From an uncultured Alphaproteobacteria bacterium (GTDB lineage: Bacteria; Pseudomonadota; Alphaproteobacteria; Sphingomonadales; Sphingomonadaceae): a stretch of DNA of 7,408 nt. The notes beneath the pieces are model-generated. The model made no database searches. It was not told the origin of the DNA and saw only the letters and a list, made by a program, of their open reading frames with translations. This document shows positions 1 through 6,707 of this stretch, in pieces. A program made the translations under genes and the position numbers. The number at the start of each line of letters is the position of its first letter. Within the stretch, counting starts at the first letter, position 1. Where the stretch lies: assembly GCA_903939555.1 (NCBI GenBank), contig CAJAHV010000372.1, forward strand, positions 1 through 7,408, in the 5' to 3' direction.

Positions 1-1032
1 GCCGACATCAACGATCTGGTTGCGCCGCTCGGAACGGCGATGACCGAAACGCAACTGCAACTGGCGTGGCGGCTGGTCGATGAACCGATCCTGTGTTTCG
101 ATGGCGATGGCGCCGGACAACGCGCCGCGTTGCGGGCGGCACTGCGCGCCCTGCCGCTGCTGGCTCCGGGCAAATCGCTGCGTATCGCGACCCTGCCAAC
201 GGGTGAAGACCCCGATGATCTCGTCAAGCGCGGCGGCGCTACGGCGTTCGAAGCCGTGCTGGCGAGCGCCATTCCGCTCATCGATCTGCTCTGGCGCAGC
301 GAAACCGATGGCATCGAAGCGACCACCCCCGAGCGTCGCGCCGCCGTGCGCCAGCGCTTGCGCGCCCATGCAGACACCATTGCCGACCCGTCCATCAAGT
401 CGCTTTACGCTGCCGATTTTTCGGCGCGCTTCGACGCGCTGTATCTGGCGCGTCCCGACCAACCACGTCGGGTCTATGTCGCTGGCAAGAAGTATCAGCC
501 GCCACTGGCCGGGGCATCGGCCGCGTTGCGCGCCCGCGCCAGCGGCACCGGCAGCGGCAGCGGCGAGGTAGCAGCGCTGCTGATGGGCCTGCTCGTCCAT
601 CCGCGACTGGCCGATCACCATGGCGAGGCCCTGGCGGCACTGCCGATCGGCGATTCGCGCCAGTCGGGCTTGCGCGATGCAATGCTTGCCGCGCTGGCGA
701 CGTCTCCCGATCTTGAAAGCGCGGCTCTCAAGCACAATTTGGAGAGCAAGGGTGTTGGCGAGGCAATGCAGGCCGCCATTGCTGGCAACCGGCTTCGGTT
801 TTCGTTCACGCGGGACGAAACTTCGCTTGCAACGGCATCGCGCGATTTCGGCATGATGGTTGAAACCATTGCAGCCCGCGTCCGGATCGAGGCCGAACTG
901 GCAACGGCGACAGCCCGACTTCGGTCGAGCCTTGATGAGACGGATTTTCGCCAGCAGCAATTGCTGCTGGCAGAACGGGTTGAAATCGATGCGGCGATGA
1001 TGCGACTGGCGGAATCGCTGCGAGATGACTAG
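1..1032 (+). CDS. dnaG: DNA primase DnaG, C-terminal part (5' end outside window)
   Basis: The reading frame is open from base 1 to the TAG at 1030-1032 and gives 343 residues. DnaG makes the RNA primers used by the replisome and is recruited by the DnaB helicase. The fragment starts inside the TOPRIM catalytic domain. Residues 9-15 (PLGTAMT) are followed by the metal-binding DGDGAG motif at residues 34-39, with D34 and D36 as the TOPRIM DxD pair. The conserved GEDPDDL stretch lies a little further on. From about residue 190 the protein is helical and less conserved, as expected for the helicase-binding C-terminus. The N-terminal zinc finger and most of the RNA polymerase core, roughly 280 residues by comparison with full-length primases, lie upstream. 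rpoD follows on the same strand, the usual proteobacterial order. An internal ATG at base 40 is not a start, because TOPRIM sequence continues upstream of it. Confidence 0.96.
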   Translation, partial: ADINDLVAPLGTAMTETQLQLAWRLVDEPILCFDGDGAGQRAALRAALRALPLLAPGKSLRIATLPTGEDPDDLVKRGGATAFEAVLASAIPLIDLLWRSETDGIEATTPERRAAVRQRLRAHADTIADPSIKSLYAADFSARFDALYLARPDQPRRVYVAGKKYQPPLAGASAALRARASGTGSGSGEVAALLMGLLVHPRLADHHGEALAALPIGDSRQSGLRDAMLAALATSPDLESAALKHNLESKGVGEAMQAAIAGNRLRFSFTRDETSLATASRDFGMMVETIAARVRIEAELATATARLRSSLDETDFRQQQLLLAERVEIDAAMMRLAESLRDD

Positions 1033-1037
1033 AGGTT

Positions 1038-1043
1038 TATAAT
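1038..1043 (+). promoter_or_regulatory. possible -10 box (TATAAT) ahead of rpoD
   Basis: An exact TATAAT lies six bases after the dnaG stop codon and 61 bases before the rpoD start. The bases 17 upstream (1015-1020, TCGCTG) do not resemble a good -35 box. It is therefore only a candidate for an extra rpoD promoter in addition to read-through from dnaG. Extra promoters near the dnaG-rpoD junction are known in the E. coli operon; applying that here is inference. Confidence 0.3.
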
Positions 1044-1056
1044 TCGCCGTCATAGC

Positions 1057-1080
1057 CGTCCGCGATTCGAGCGCCGGACG
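1057..1080 (+). promoter_or_regulatory. hairpin in the dnaG-rpoD spacer
   Basis: Bases 1057-1064 (CGTCCGCG) can pair with 1072-1080 (CGCCGGACG) to form an 8-bp stem with one bulged C and a 7-base loop. It ends ten bases before the rpoD Shine-Dalgarno sequence and has no following T run, so it is a poor terminator candidate. In E. coli the dnaG-rpoD transcript is cut by RNase in this spacer. A processing or partial attenuation role here is inference. Confidence 0.35.
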
Positions 1081-1090
1081 CCTGACGACA

Positions 1091-1097
1091 AGGGAAG
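1091..1097 (+). promoter_or_regulatory. rpoD ribosome binding site
   Basis: AGGGAAG lies seven bases before the ATG at 1105. It fits a Shine-Dalgarno sequence well and fixes the rpoD start. Confidence 0.7.
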
Positions 1098-1104
1098 AAC
1101 AAGC

Positions 1105-3165
1105 ATGGCAAAAGCGAACGGAACCGGCGCCGGCAATGGTTCCGATACCGAAGCGGCAGACGCCAAGGATGCGCCGCTGCTCGATCTCAACGAAGCCTCG
1201 GTCAAGAAGCTGCTCGCCCGCGCCAAAAAGCGCGGTTACATCACCTATGACGAACTGAACGAGGCCCTGCCCCAGGATCAGATGTCGTCCGAACAGATCG
1301 AAGACATCATGTCGGCGCTGTCGGAAATGGGCATCAACATCATTGAAAATGATGAACCCGCCGACGATCCGGCCGAAACAGCGCGCGCCGAAGATGACGA
1401 GGATGAACCCGAAGCCGTGGAAGGCGATCTGGGTACGGCGCCGTCCGCGCCGGTCGTCAAGGCGCCGCTCGATCGCACCGATGATCCGGTGCGCATGTAT
1501 CTGCGCGAAATGGGCGCGGTTGAACTGCTCAGCCGCGAAGGCGAAATCGCCATCGCCAAGCGCATCGAGGCCGGCCGCAACACGATGATCGCCGGCCTGT
1601 GCGAAAGCCCGATGACGTTCACCGCGATGATCGAATGGTCAAACGCGCTGAACGAAGGCCGCATGCAATTGCGCGAGATCCTCGATCTCGAAGCCATGCT
1701 CGCCAAGGATCCGGCCGAAGCTGCCACCGACGAAGATGGCGAAGACAAGGATGGCAGCGGCCTGCCTTCCGTCCAGTTCAAGGAAGACGAGGAACCCGAC
1801 ACCGAAGGGTCGGCACCGGATGAAGAAGACGGCATGACAGAGCGGCGCTTGCGCCCCGATGGCAAGCCGGCAATTCCCGATGATGACGAGGAAGATACAA
1901 CACTGTCGCTGGCAGCGATGGAAGAAGTACTGAAGCCGGCAGCGCTGGAAAAATTTGCTGAAATTACAGCAACCTACAAGAAGTTCCTGAAGTTGCAGGA
2001 AACCCGGCTGACCGCGCTCGGCGCCAACACCGCCTTTCCGGCCACCGATGAGCGCAAGTATCAAAAGCTGCGCGAAGAACTGACGCGCGGCGTCCAGTCG
2101 ATCCATTTCAACAACGCCAAGATCGAATTGCTTGTCGACCAGCTTTATACCCAGAACCGTCGTCTGCTGGTGCTCGGCGGTCAGATGATGAAATTGGCGG
2201 ACAAGCACAAGATCAACCGCAAGTCGTTTCTCGACGAGTATATGGGCAACGAGCTGGATGACAGCTGGCTTGTCCGCGTCGGCGGGCTAGACAAGAAATG
2301 GTCGGCGCTGGCCAAGGCAGAAGGCGAAACGGTAGAAACCATCCGCCGCGAAATCGCCAGCATTGCCGAAGCCACCGGTGTCGAACTCGGCGAATTCCGC
2401 CGGGTCACCAACATGGTGCAGAAGGGCGAGCGCGAAGCCCGCATCGCCAAGAAGGAAATGGTCGAGGCGAACCTGCGCCTCGTTATCTCGATTGCCAAGA
2501 AATACACCAACCGCGGCTTGCAATTCCTTGATCTCATTCAAGAAGGCAACATCGGCTTGATGAAGGCTGTCGACAAGTTCGAGTATCGTCGCGGCTACAA
2601 GTTCAGCACTTATGCCACTTGGTGGATCCGCCAGGCCATCACCCGCAGCATTGCCGACCAGGCGCGGACCATCCGCATTCCGGTCCACATGATCGAGACG
2701 ATCAATAAACTGGTGCGCACATCGCGGCAGATCCTCCACGAGATCGGTCGCGAACCGACACCGGAAGAACTTGCCGAACGGCTGTCGATGCCGCTCGAAA
2801 AGGTTCGCAAGGTTATGAAAATCGCCAAGGAACCGATCAGCCTTGAAACGCCGATCGGCGATGAGGAAGATTCGCACCTGGGTGATTTCATCGAGGACAA
2901 GAATGCCGTCATCCCGGTCGATGCCGCCATTCACGCCAATCTCAAGGAAACCGTCACGCGCGTGCTCGCCTCGCTGACCCCGCGCGAGGAACGCGTGCTG
3001 CGCATGCGTTTCGGCATCGGCATGAACACCGATCACACGCTGGAAGAAGTTGGTCAGCAGTTCAGCGTCACGCGCGAACGCATCCGCCAGATCGAGGCAA
3101 AGGCGTTGCGCAAGCTCAAGCACCCAAGCCGCAGCCGCAAGATGCGCTCGTTCCTCGACGTCTGA
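1105..3165 (+). CDS. rpoD: RNA polymerase primary sigma factor RpoD (sigma-70)
   Basis: This 686-residue protein directs core RNA polymerase to housekeeping promoters. All sigma-70 regions are visible in order. Region 1.1 spans about residues 30-82 (KKRGYITYDELNEALP) and region 1.2 about 126-158 (DDPVRMYLREMGAVELLSRE). A long non-conserved insert follows, with a very acidic segment around 205-275. Region 2 begins at about 455 and carries the core-binding and -10 recognition sequences (FSTYATWWIRQAITRSIADQ). Region 3 begins near 537 with the IPVHMIETINKL stretch. Region 4 begins near 623 (SLTPREERVLRMRFG), with the -35 helix-turn-helix at 655-674. The length is normal for alphaproteobacterial RpoD. 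The start is supported by AGGGAAG seven bases upstream. The gene is 72 bases after dnaG and is probably co-transcribed with it. A stable hairpin lies 23 bases after its stop. No defect is seen. Confidence 0.98.
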   Translation: MAKANGTGAGNGSDTEAADAKDAPLLDLNEASVKKLLARAKKRGYITYDELNEALPQDQMSSEQIEDIMSALSEMGINIIENDEPADDPAETARAEDDEDEPEAVEGDLGTAPSAPVVKAPLDRTDDPVRMYLREMGAVELLSREGEIAIAKRIEAGRNTMIAGLCESPMTFTAMIEWSNALNEGRMQLREILDLEAMLAKDPAEAATDEDGEDKDGSGLPSVQFKEDEEPDTEGSAPDEEDGMTERRLRPDGKPAIPDDDEEDTTLSLAAMEEVLKPAALEKFAEITATYKKFLKLQETRLTALGANTAFPATDERKYQKLREELTRGVQSIHFNNAKIELLVDQLYTQNRRLLVLGGQMMKLADKHKINRKSFLDEYMGNELDDSWLVRVGGLDKKWSALAKAEGETVETIRREIASIAEATGVELGEFRRVTNMVQKGEREARIAKKEMVEANLRLVISIAKKYTNRGLQFLDLIQEGNIGLMKAVDKFEYRRGYKFSTYATWWIRQAITRSIADQARTIRIPVHMIETINKLVRTSRQILHEIGREPTPEELAERLSMPLEKVRKVMKIAKEPISLETPIGDEEDSHLGDFIEDKNAVIPVDAAIHANLKETVTRVLASLTPREERVLRMRFGIGMNTDHTLEEVGQQFSVTRERIRQIEAKALRKLKHPSRSRKMRSFLDV

Positions 3166-3188
3166 TCGGGGCGGCCAGCGTGAAAACA

Positions 3189-3221
3189 CGGCGGGTGGTT
3201 GCCAAGCGCAGCCGCCCGTCG
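3189..3221 (+). terminator. strong hairpin after rpoD, likely transcript end or 3' stabiliser
   Basis: CGGCGGGTGGTTGC (3189-3202) pairs with GCAGCCGCCCGTCG (3208-3221) in a 14-bp stem with a CAAGC loop. Three pairs are G-U wobbles in the plus-strand RNA; on the minus strand they become A-C mismatches, so the structure belongs to plus-strand transcripts. No T run follows, so it is not a textbook intrinsic terminator. It may act with Rho or protect the rpoD mRNA end. It ends 11 bases before the ATG of the next gene. Confidence 0.55.
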
Positions 3222-3232
3222 CACGATAGCAT

Positions 3233-4897
3233 ATGGCCATTCGATTCCTGCTCGCGCTGACGGTAGCCGTCTCCCTTGACGCCCCGGCAAGCAAGCCCCT
3301 CTCTCCTGCCGACAAGCTGATCGGCCAGGCGCTGGCGGGCAGCGCCTGCATGACCGGCGAAGGCGCCGGATCACTGTCAGCCTCCGGCAAGACCGTCCTG
3401 ATCAAGGGCCTGACACCGGCGCACATGCCGGTCAGCAGCGATGCGGAGGCGCAGGCATTCTTCGACCAAGGCCTTGGCTTGCTGTTCGGCTTCGACTTCG
3501 ACGAAGCGCAGAAGAGTTTCCGCCGCGCTGCCGAAATAGACGCGATGTGCACCATGTGCGGCTGGGGTGAGGCGCTGGCGATCGGTCCCTATATCAACAG
3601 CGGTCCTGTCGCCGCAAAGCACATCGCCGAGGGGCGCGCACTTGTCGCGCGGGTGCTCGCCGACACGCGTCTCAGCCCGCGTGACCGGGCATTGGCCGAG
3701 GCGCTTCATGCCCGCTATGCCCCCGGCGGCACCCAGAATGGCGCCCATGCCGATCTTTATGCCGACATGCTCGTCAAGCTTTCGGCCCGTTTTCCGGATG
3801 ACAATCTTGTTGCCATCATGGCTGCCGAAGCCATCATGTCGGCCCAACCCTGGGATTATTGGCAGGCTGGCGGGAAGGTTCCCAAGGGCCGCATCGGCGA
3901 GGCGCTGGCCCTTGTTGAAACCGTGCTCGCGCGCGCCCCCGATGACCCGCAGGCGATCCACCTGCTCATCCACCTGACCGAGGCATCGGCCCACCCCGAG
4001 CGTGCCGCCGGACCTGCGGCGCGACTGGAAAACATTGCACCGGCGGCACCGCATATGGTCCATATGCCGAGCCATACTTGGTACCGCATCGGGCGCTTCG
4101 ACGATGCCATTGCTGCCAACCGTCGCGCCATTTCGGCTGATGAGGCCTATGCGCGCAGCATTGGCGCCGATCCCGTCAACTATGGATATTTCAACCATCA
4201 CAGCCATTTCATCGTTTCGGCTGCCACCCAGATCGAGGATCGCACAACGGCATTGGCCGCAGCGGCGGGGCTCGAAAAAGCCCTTGCCGCCAACGATCTG
4301 GCATCGTCGCCACGGCTCGAAATGCGGCTGATCACGGCCTTGCATGCCCGCACGCATTTCCTGTCGCCTGCCGAAGTGCTTGCCCTGCCTGCTGCCGACA
4401 AGCGCTTGTTGCGGATGCAGATGGCATGGCGGGGCGTACGCGCCGAAGCCATGGCGCTGGCAGGCGATACCAACGGTGCCCGCGCCGAGCTCATCGCCTT
4501 GCGCAATGCCCGTGACGCCATCCCGCGCGCCACAGCAGGCGATATGGCCTTCGCCGCCATAGCCGACAGCGTCGCACGCGGACGAATTGCCGAGGCCGAA
4601 GGCGACAGCAGCCAGGCCCTGCGGCAGTACCGCGCTGCCGAAGCCATCGAAAGCAACCTCGCTTACGCCGAGCCACCGCTGTGGCCGACGCCGATATCGG
4701 TACTGTCGGGGCAGTTGCGGCTGCGATTGGGAGACAAAGCCGGCGCCGCTGCCGATTTCCGCCGCGCGCTTGCCGAACGCCCGGGAAACCGGCTGGCTAG
4801 CACCGGACTGGCGAGTACCGGGCTGGCGTTGGCGGCCTCGCAATTTGGCACGGTCGGCGCAACGCGCACCGGATCGACCTATGTATCGTCGCAATGA
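3233..4897 (+). CDS. exported tetratricopeptide-like protein with His-rich motifs, function unknown
   Basis: The product has 554 residues. Residues 1-19 (short basic start, then FLLALTVAVS, then DAPA) look like a signal peptide, so it is probably periplasmic or membrane-associated. TPR-like helical pairs are visible: residues about 75-112 (FFDQGLGLLFGFDFDEAQKSFRRAAEID region), 281-305 (RIGRFDDAIAANRRAI) and a C-terminal repeat ending RRALAERPGNR. Conserved-looking motifs are C106-x2-C109 followed by GWGEA, IHLLIHLTEASAHP with H243, H247 and H254, HMVHMPSH with H274, H277 and H281, and NHHSHF with H322, H323 and H325. I recall these motifs from uncharacterised TPR proteins of similar length that lack an experimental role, as far as I know. 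An in-frame TAG at 3227-3229 makes ATG 3233 the earliest possible start. No Shine-Dalgarno is seen, and a hairpin ends 11 bases upstream. Whole-gene function is not assigned; metal binding is inference. Confidence 0.85.
   Translation: MAIRFLLALTVAVSLDAPASKPLSPADKLIGQALAGSACMTGEGAGSLSASGKTVLIKGLTPAHMPVSSDAEAQAFFDQGLGLLFGFDFDEAQKSFRRAAEIDAMCTMCGWGEALAIGPYINSGPVAAKHIAEGRALVARVLADTRLSPRDRALAEALHARYAPGGTQNGAHADLYADMLVKLSARFPDDNLVAIMAAEAIMSAQPWDYWQAGGKVPKGRIGEALALVETVLARAPDDPQAIHLLIHLTEASAHPERAAGPAARLENIAPAAPHMVHMPSHTWYRIGRFDDAIAANRRAISADEAYARSIGADPVNYGYFNHHSHFIVSAATQIEDRTTALAAAAGLEKALAANDLASSPRLEMRLITALHARTHFLSPAEVLALPAADKRLLRMQMAWRGVRAEAMALAGDTNGARAELIALRNARDAIPRATAGDMAFAAIADSVARGRIAEAEGDSSQALRQYRAAEAIESNLAYAEPPLWPTPISVLSGQLRLRLGDKAGAAADFRRALAERPGNRLASTGLASTGLALAASQFGTVGATRTGSTYVSSQ
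4793..4822 (+). repeat. two tandem 15-base units in the 3' end of the TPR gene
   Basis: CTGGCTAGCACCGGA (4793-4807) is followed directly by CTGGCGAGTACCGGG (4808-4822). Both encode LASTG, and a third partial unit (CTGGCG) follows. The three differences all fall at third codon positions and are silent. This looks like a small in-frame duplication that lengthened the C-terminal tail. Confidence 0.75.
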
Positions 4898-4988
4898 TCA
4901 CAAGCCTGTCCCAATAACGGCACACTTTCCCGATTGCCTCGCAACGGTAACTTGAAAGCTGCAAATGTGAAGGATAAGACATCGCTTC

Positions 4989-5666
4989 ATGAACATTGCT
5001 CCTGCGCGTCTGTTGGCACTGATGGTCGCTGTCGCCGCCGCCACACCTGTTTCAGAACCGCTGCGCGACCGTATCATAGCCGATGCGCGCGCCGTGCCTG
5101 CGACCAGCCTGATCTTTGATCGCACCACCAACGTGGAACGCAAGGGTGGCGGCACCAGCACCAAGGTCATCCTTGTCGAGCGCTGGGACGGCCGGAACTG
5201 GTCGCTGATCAGCAAGAATGGCAAGGTACCGAGCGTGTCCGAACGCCGTTCGATCGAGACGCTGGCAGCGGCAGCACCGGTGCCGGGCTATCATCGTCTT
5301 GCTATCCTGCTCGCGGCGGCCACCGAGGTTTCCAACGATGCCGAGGGCCGGATGCTGTTGCGTATTCCGGTGCTGCCGGCCGGGTCCGTACGCACCGACA
5401 GCAGCGACATCTCCAGCCATTTGCGCGCCGAGGCGCTGGTATCAAATCGCGGTGGCCAACCCTGGGTAGAGCGGGTTCATGTCAGCCAGCGCGAAGCCTT
5501 CAAGATGAATGCGCTTATCAAGGTCAAGACCTTCGACCAGATCAGCACCTACAAGCTCGATGCAACAGGGCGTCCACGCCTCGCCCGGCAGAGTGCCGAT
5601 TCGATGGGATCGATGTTCGGCATCTCGGGCGGGCAGTCGAGCGAAACAATCTACACTTATCGTTGA
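4989..5666 (+). CDS. secreted protein of unknown function
   Basis: The product has 225 residues. Residues 1-18 (R7, then LLALMVAVAAA) form a clear signal peptide, with likely cleavage after the AAA at 16-18. The mature part has no membrane segment or cysteine and alternates short charged and hydrophobic strands (TKVILVERWDGRNWSLIS, YHRLAILLAAATEV, MLLRIPVLPAG, STYKLDATGRPRLARQ). This suggests a beta-rich periplasmic fold. A LolA-like half-barrel is possible but not shown. No catalytic motif is recognised. An in-frame TGA at 4968-4970 limits the start; ATG 4989 is the first candidate and gives the signal peptide directly. The nearest purine-rich match, AGGA at 4971-4974, is 14 bases away, further than usual. 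It lies 91 bases after the TPR gene, and its leader resembles that protein's leader. A weak terminator candidate follows. The reading frame is secure, the function unknown. Confidence 0.8.
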   Translation: MNIAPARLLALMVAVAAATPVSEPLRDRIIADARAVPATSLIFDRTTNVERKGGGTSTKVILVERWDGRNWSLISKNGKVPSVSERRSIETLAAAAPVPGYHRLAILLAAATEVSNDAEGRMLLRIPVLPAGSVRTDSSDISSHLRAEALVSNRGGQPWVERVHVSQREAFKMNALIKVKTFDQISTYKLDATGRPRLARQSADSMGSMFGISGGQSSETIYTYR

Positions 5667-5674
5667 TCGGCGAT

Positions 5675-5721
5675 TGCCGTCGGGGACCGCACGGCAGCGT
5701 CATGGCTGCGATCTCGTTTTT
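5675..5721 (+). terminator. weak terminator candidate with two overlapping hairpins
   Basis: Hairpin one pairs TGCCGT (5675-5680) with ACGGCA (5691-5696), with an inner CGG/CCG extension next to a bulged C. Hairpin two pairs GCAGC (5694-5698) with GCTGC (5705-5709) and is followed seven bases later by TTTTT (5717-5721). They share bases 5694-5696, so only one can form fully at a time. The distance from stem to T run is long for an intrinsic terminator. Confidence 0.3.
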
Positions 5722-5802
5722 GATCCAGCCATCGTACCTGCCGCAATCGCGGGATTGCCTGTGTGCGCTACACCTTCTAACTTGCCGTATACGTCAACCG
5801 TT

Positions 5803-5807
5803 GAAGG
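5803..5807 (+). promoter_or_regulatory. ribosome binding site that fixes the MoxR ATPase start
   Basis: GAAGG lies ten bases before ATG 5818. The same frame is open far upstream, back to 5509 inside the preceding gene, so this site and the protein alignment together decide the start. Confidence 0.6.
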
Positions 5808-5817
5808 CAAGATCTCC

Positions 5818-6663
5818 ATGCGTTTCCAGGGCACTTCGGGCTATGTCGCCACCGATGATCTCAAGGTGGCCGTCAACGCCGCGGTTACCCTGCGCCGGCC
5901 GCTGCTGGTCAAGGGTGAGCCCGGCACTGGCAAGACCGTGCTGGCGCAACAGATCGCCGCTGCTTTCGATGCGCCGCTGATCGAATGGAACGTCAAATCG
6001 ACGACCAAGGCACAACAGGGCCTTTATGAATATGACGCCGTCAGCCGGCTGCGTGATTCGCAGCTTGGCGACGCCCGCGTCCACGACATCGCCAACTATA
6101 TCCGCAAGGGCAAGATGTGGGAGGCTTTCACCAGTGAAAAGCTGCCGGTCCTGCTCATCGATGAAATCGACAAGGCAGATATCGAATTCCCCAACGATCT
6201 GCTGACCGAACTCGATCGCATGGAATTCGATGTGTACGAAACCGGCGAACGCGTGAAGGCTGCGCAGCGTCCGATCGTCATCATCACGTCGAACAATGAA
6301 AAGGAACTGCCCGACGCGTTCCTGCGCCGCTGCTTCTTCCATTACATCAAGTTCCCCGATCGCGACACGATGGAAGCGATCGTGCGCGTCCACTTCCCCG
6401 ACATCCAGCGCGCACTGGTTGCAGAAGCGATGAACATCTTCTTCGACATTCGCGAAGTGCCGGGGATGAAGAAAAAGCCCAGCACTTCTGAACTGCTCGA
6501 TTGGCTCAAGCTACTGATGCACGAAGACCTGCCGATCGACGTGCTGCGCAATCGCGATACCAAGTCGCTGATCCCGCCGCTGCATGGCGCGCTGTTGAAG
6601 AACGAAGCTGATGTGATGCTGTTCGAACGGCTGGCGTTCATGAGCCGGCGCAACAACGCCTGA
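5818..6663 (+). CDS. MoxR-family AAA+ ATPase
   Basis: The product has 281 residues, a usual size for MoxR-type ATPases, which use ATP hydrolysis to remodel or activate partner proteins in the cytoplasm. Walker A is GEPGTGKT at residues 33-40. Walker B is LLIDEIDKA at 112-120, with D115 and E116. Sensor 1 is TSNN at 157-160, and LPDAFLRRC at 164-172 carries the arginine-finger region. The C-terminal helical lid includes KKKPSTSELLDWLKLL. The start at 5818 follows a GAAGG site, and the protein opens directly with the YVATDDLKVAVNAAV sequence typical of the family. This subgroup usually sits just upstream of a CoxE-like VWA-domain gene, and CoxD of CO dehydrogenase clusters is a relative. No VWA gene follows here. 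The next gene is convergent fdhD, and the gap is only 169 bases. The specific client is unknown. Confidence 0.93.
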   Translation: MRFQGTSGYVATDDLKVAVNAAVTLRRPLLVKGEPGTGKTVLAQQIAAAFDAPLIEWNVKSTTKAQQGLYEYDAVSRLRDSQLGDARVHDIANYIRKGKMWEAFTSEKLPVLLIDEIDKADIEFPNDLLTELDRMEFDVYETGERVKAAQRPIVIITSNNEKELPDAFLRRCFFHYIKFPDRDTMEAIVRVHFPDIQRALVAEAMNIFFDIREVPGMKKKPSTSELLDWLKLLMHEDLPIDVLRNRDTKSLIPPLHGALLKNEADVMLFERLAFMSRRNNA

Positions 6664-6686
6664 CAAACCGATGAGAATGACGTCGC

Positions 6687-6707
6687 CGGCCCGGTATTCC
6701 CGGGTCG
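6687..6707. terminator. GC-rich hairpin between convergent genes
   Basis: CGGCCCGG (6687-6694) pairs with CCGGGTCG (6700-6707) around the loop TATTC, giving 8 bp with one G-U pair. It lies 23 bases after the MoxR stop and about 125 bases beyond the fdhD stop. No T run follows on the plus strand. It may end MoxR transcripts; a role for fdhD is less likely because the wobble becomes an A-C mismatch on the minus strand. Confidence 0.4.

Noticed and set aside
80..571. Plus-strand frame of 163 codons inside dnaG.
   Set aside because: It is a Cys/Arg/Pro-rich out-of-frame reading of the TOPRIM and middle region of DnaG, with no recognisable domain.
2287..3555. Minus-strand frame of 422 codons opposite the 3' half of rpoD and the start of the TPR gene.
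   Set aside because: It has the same codon-register effect. Its stop at 2287-2289 is just the complement of a CTA leucine codon in rpoD. The opposite strand is unmistakable RpoD regions 2 to 4.
3377..4894. Minus-strand frame of 505 codons covering most of the TPR gene.
   Set aside because: It is in exact codon register with the plus gene, so its stops would need TTA, CTA or TCA sense codons, which are rare in this GC-rich gene. The product is rich in Arg and Gly and has no family resemblance.
4952..4980. TTGAAA (4952-4957) and TAAGAC (4975-4980) with 17-base spacing, as a promoter for the secreted protein.
   Set aside because: The -10 half matches only three of six consensus bases, and the arrangement would give an almost leaderless transcript. 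The match is too weak to list as a feature.
5509..5817. Upstream extension of the MoxR reading frame by 103 codons.
   Set aside because: The extension overlaps the 3' end of the secreted-protein gene in another frame and has no family similarity. Family sequence begins right after ATG 5818, which has its own ribosome site.
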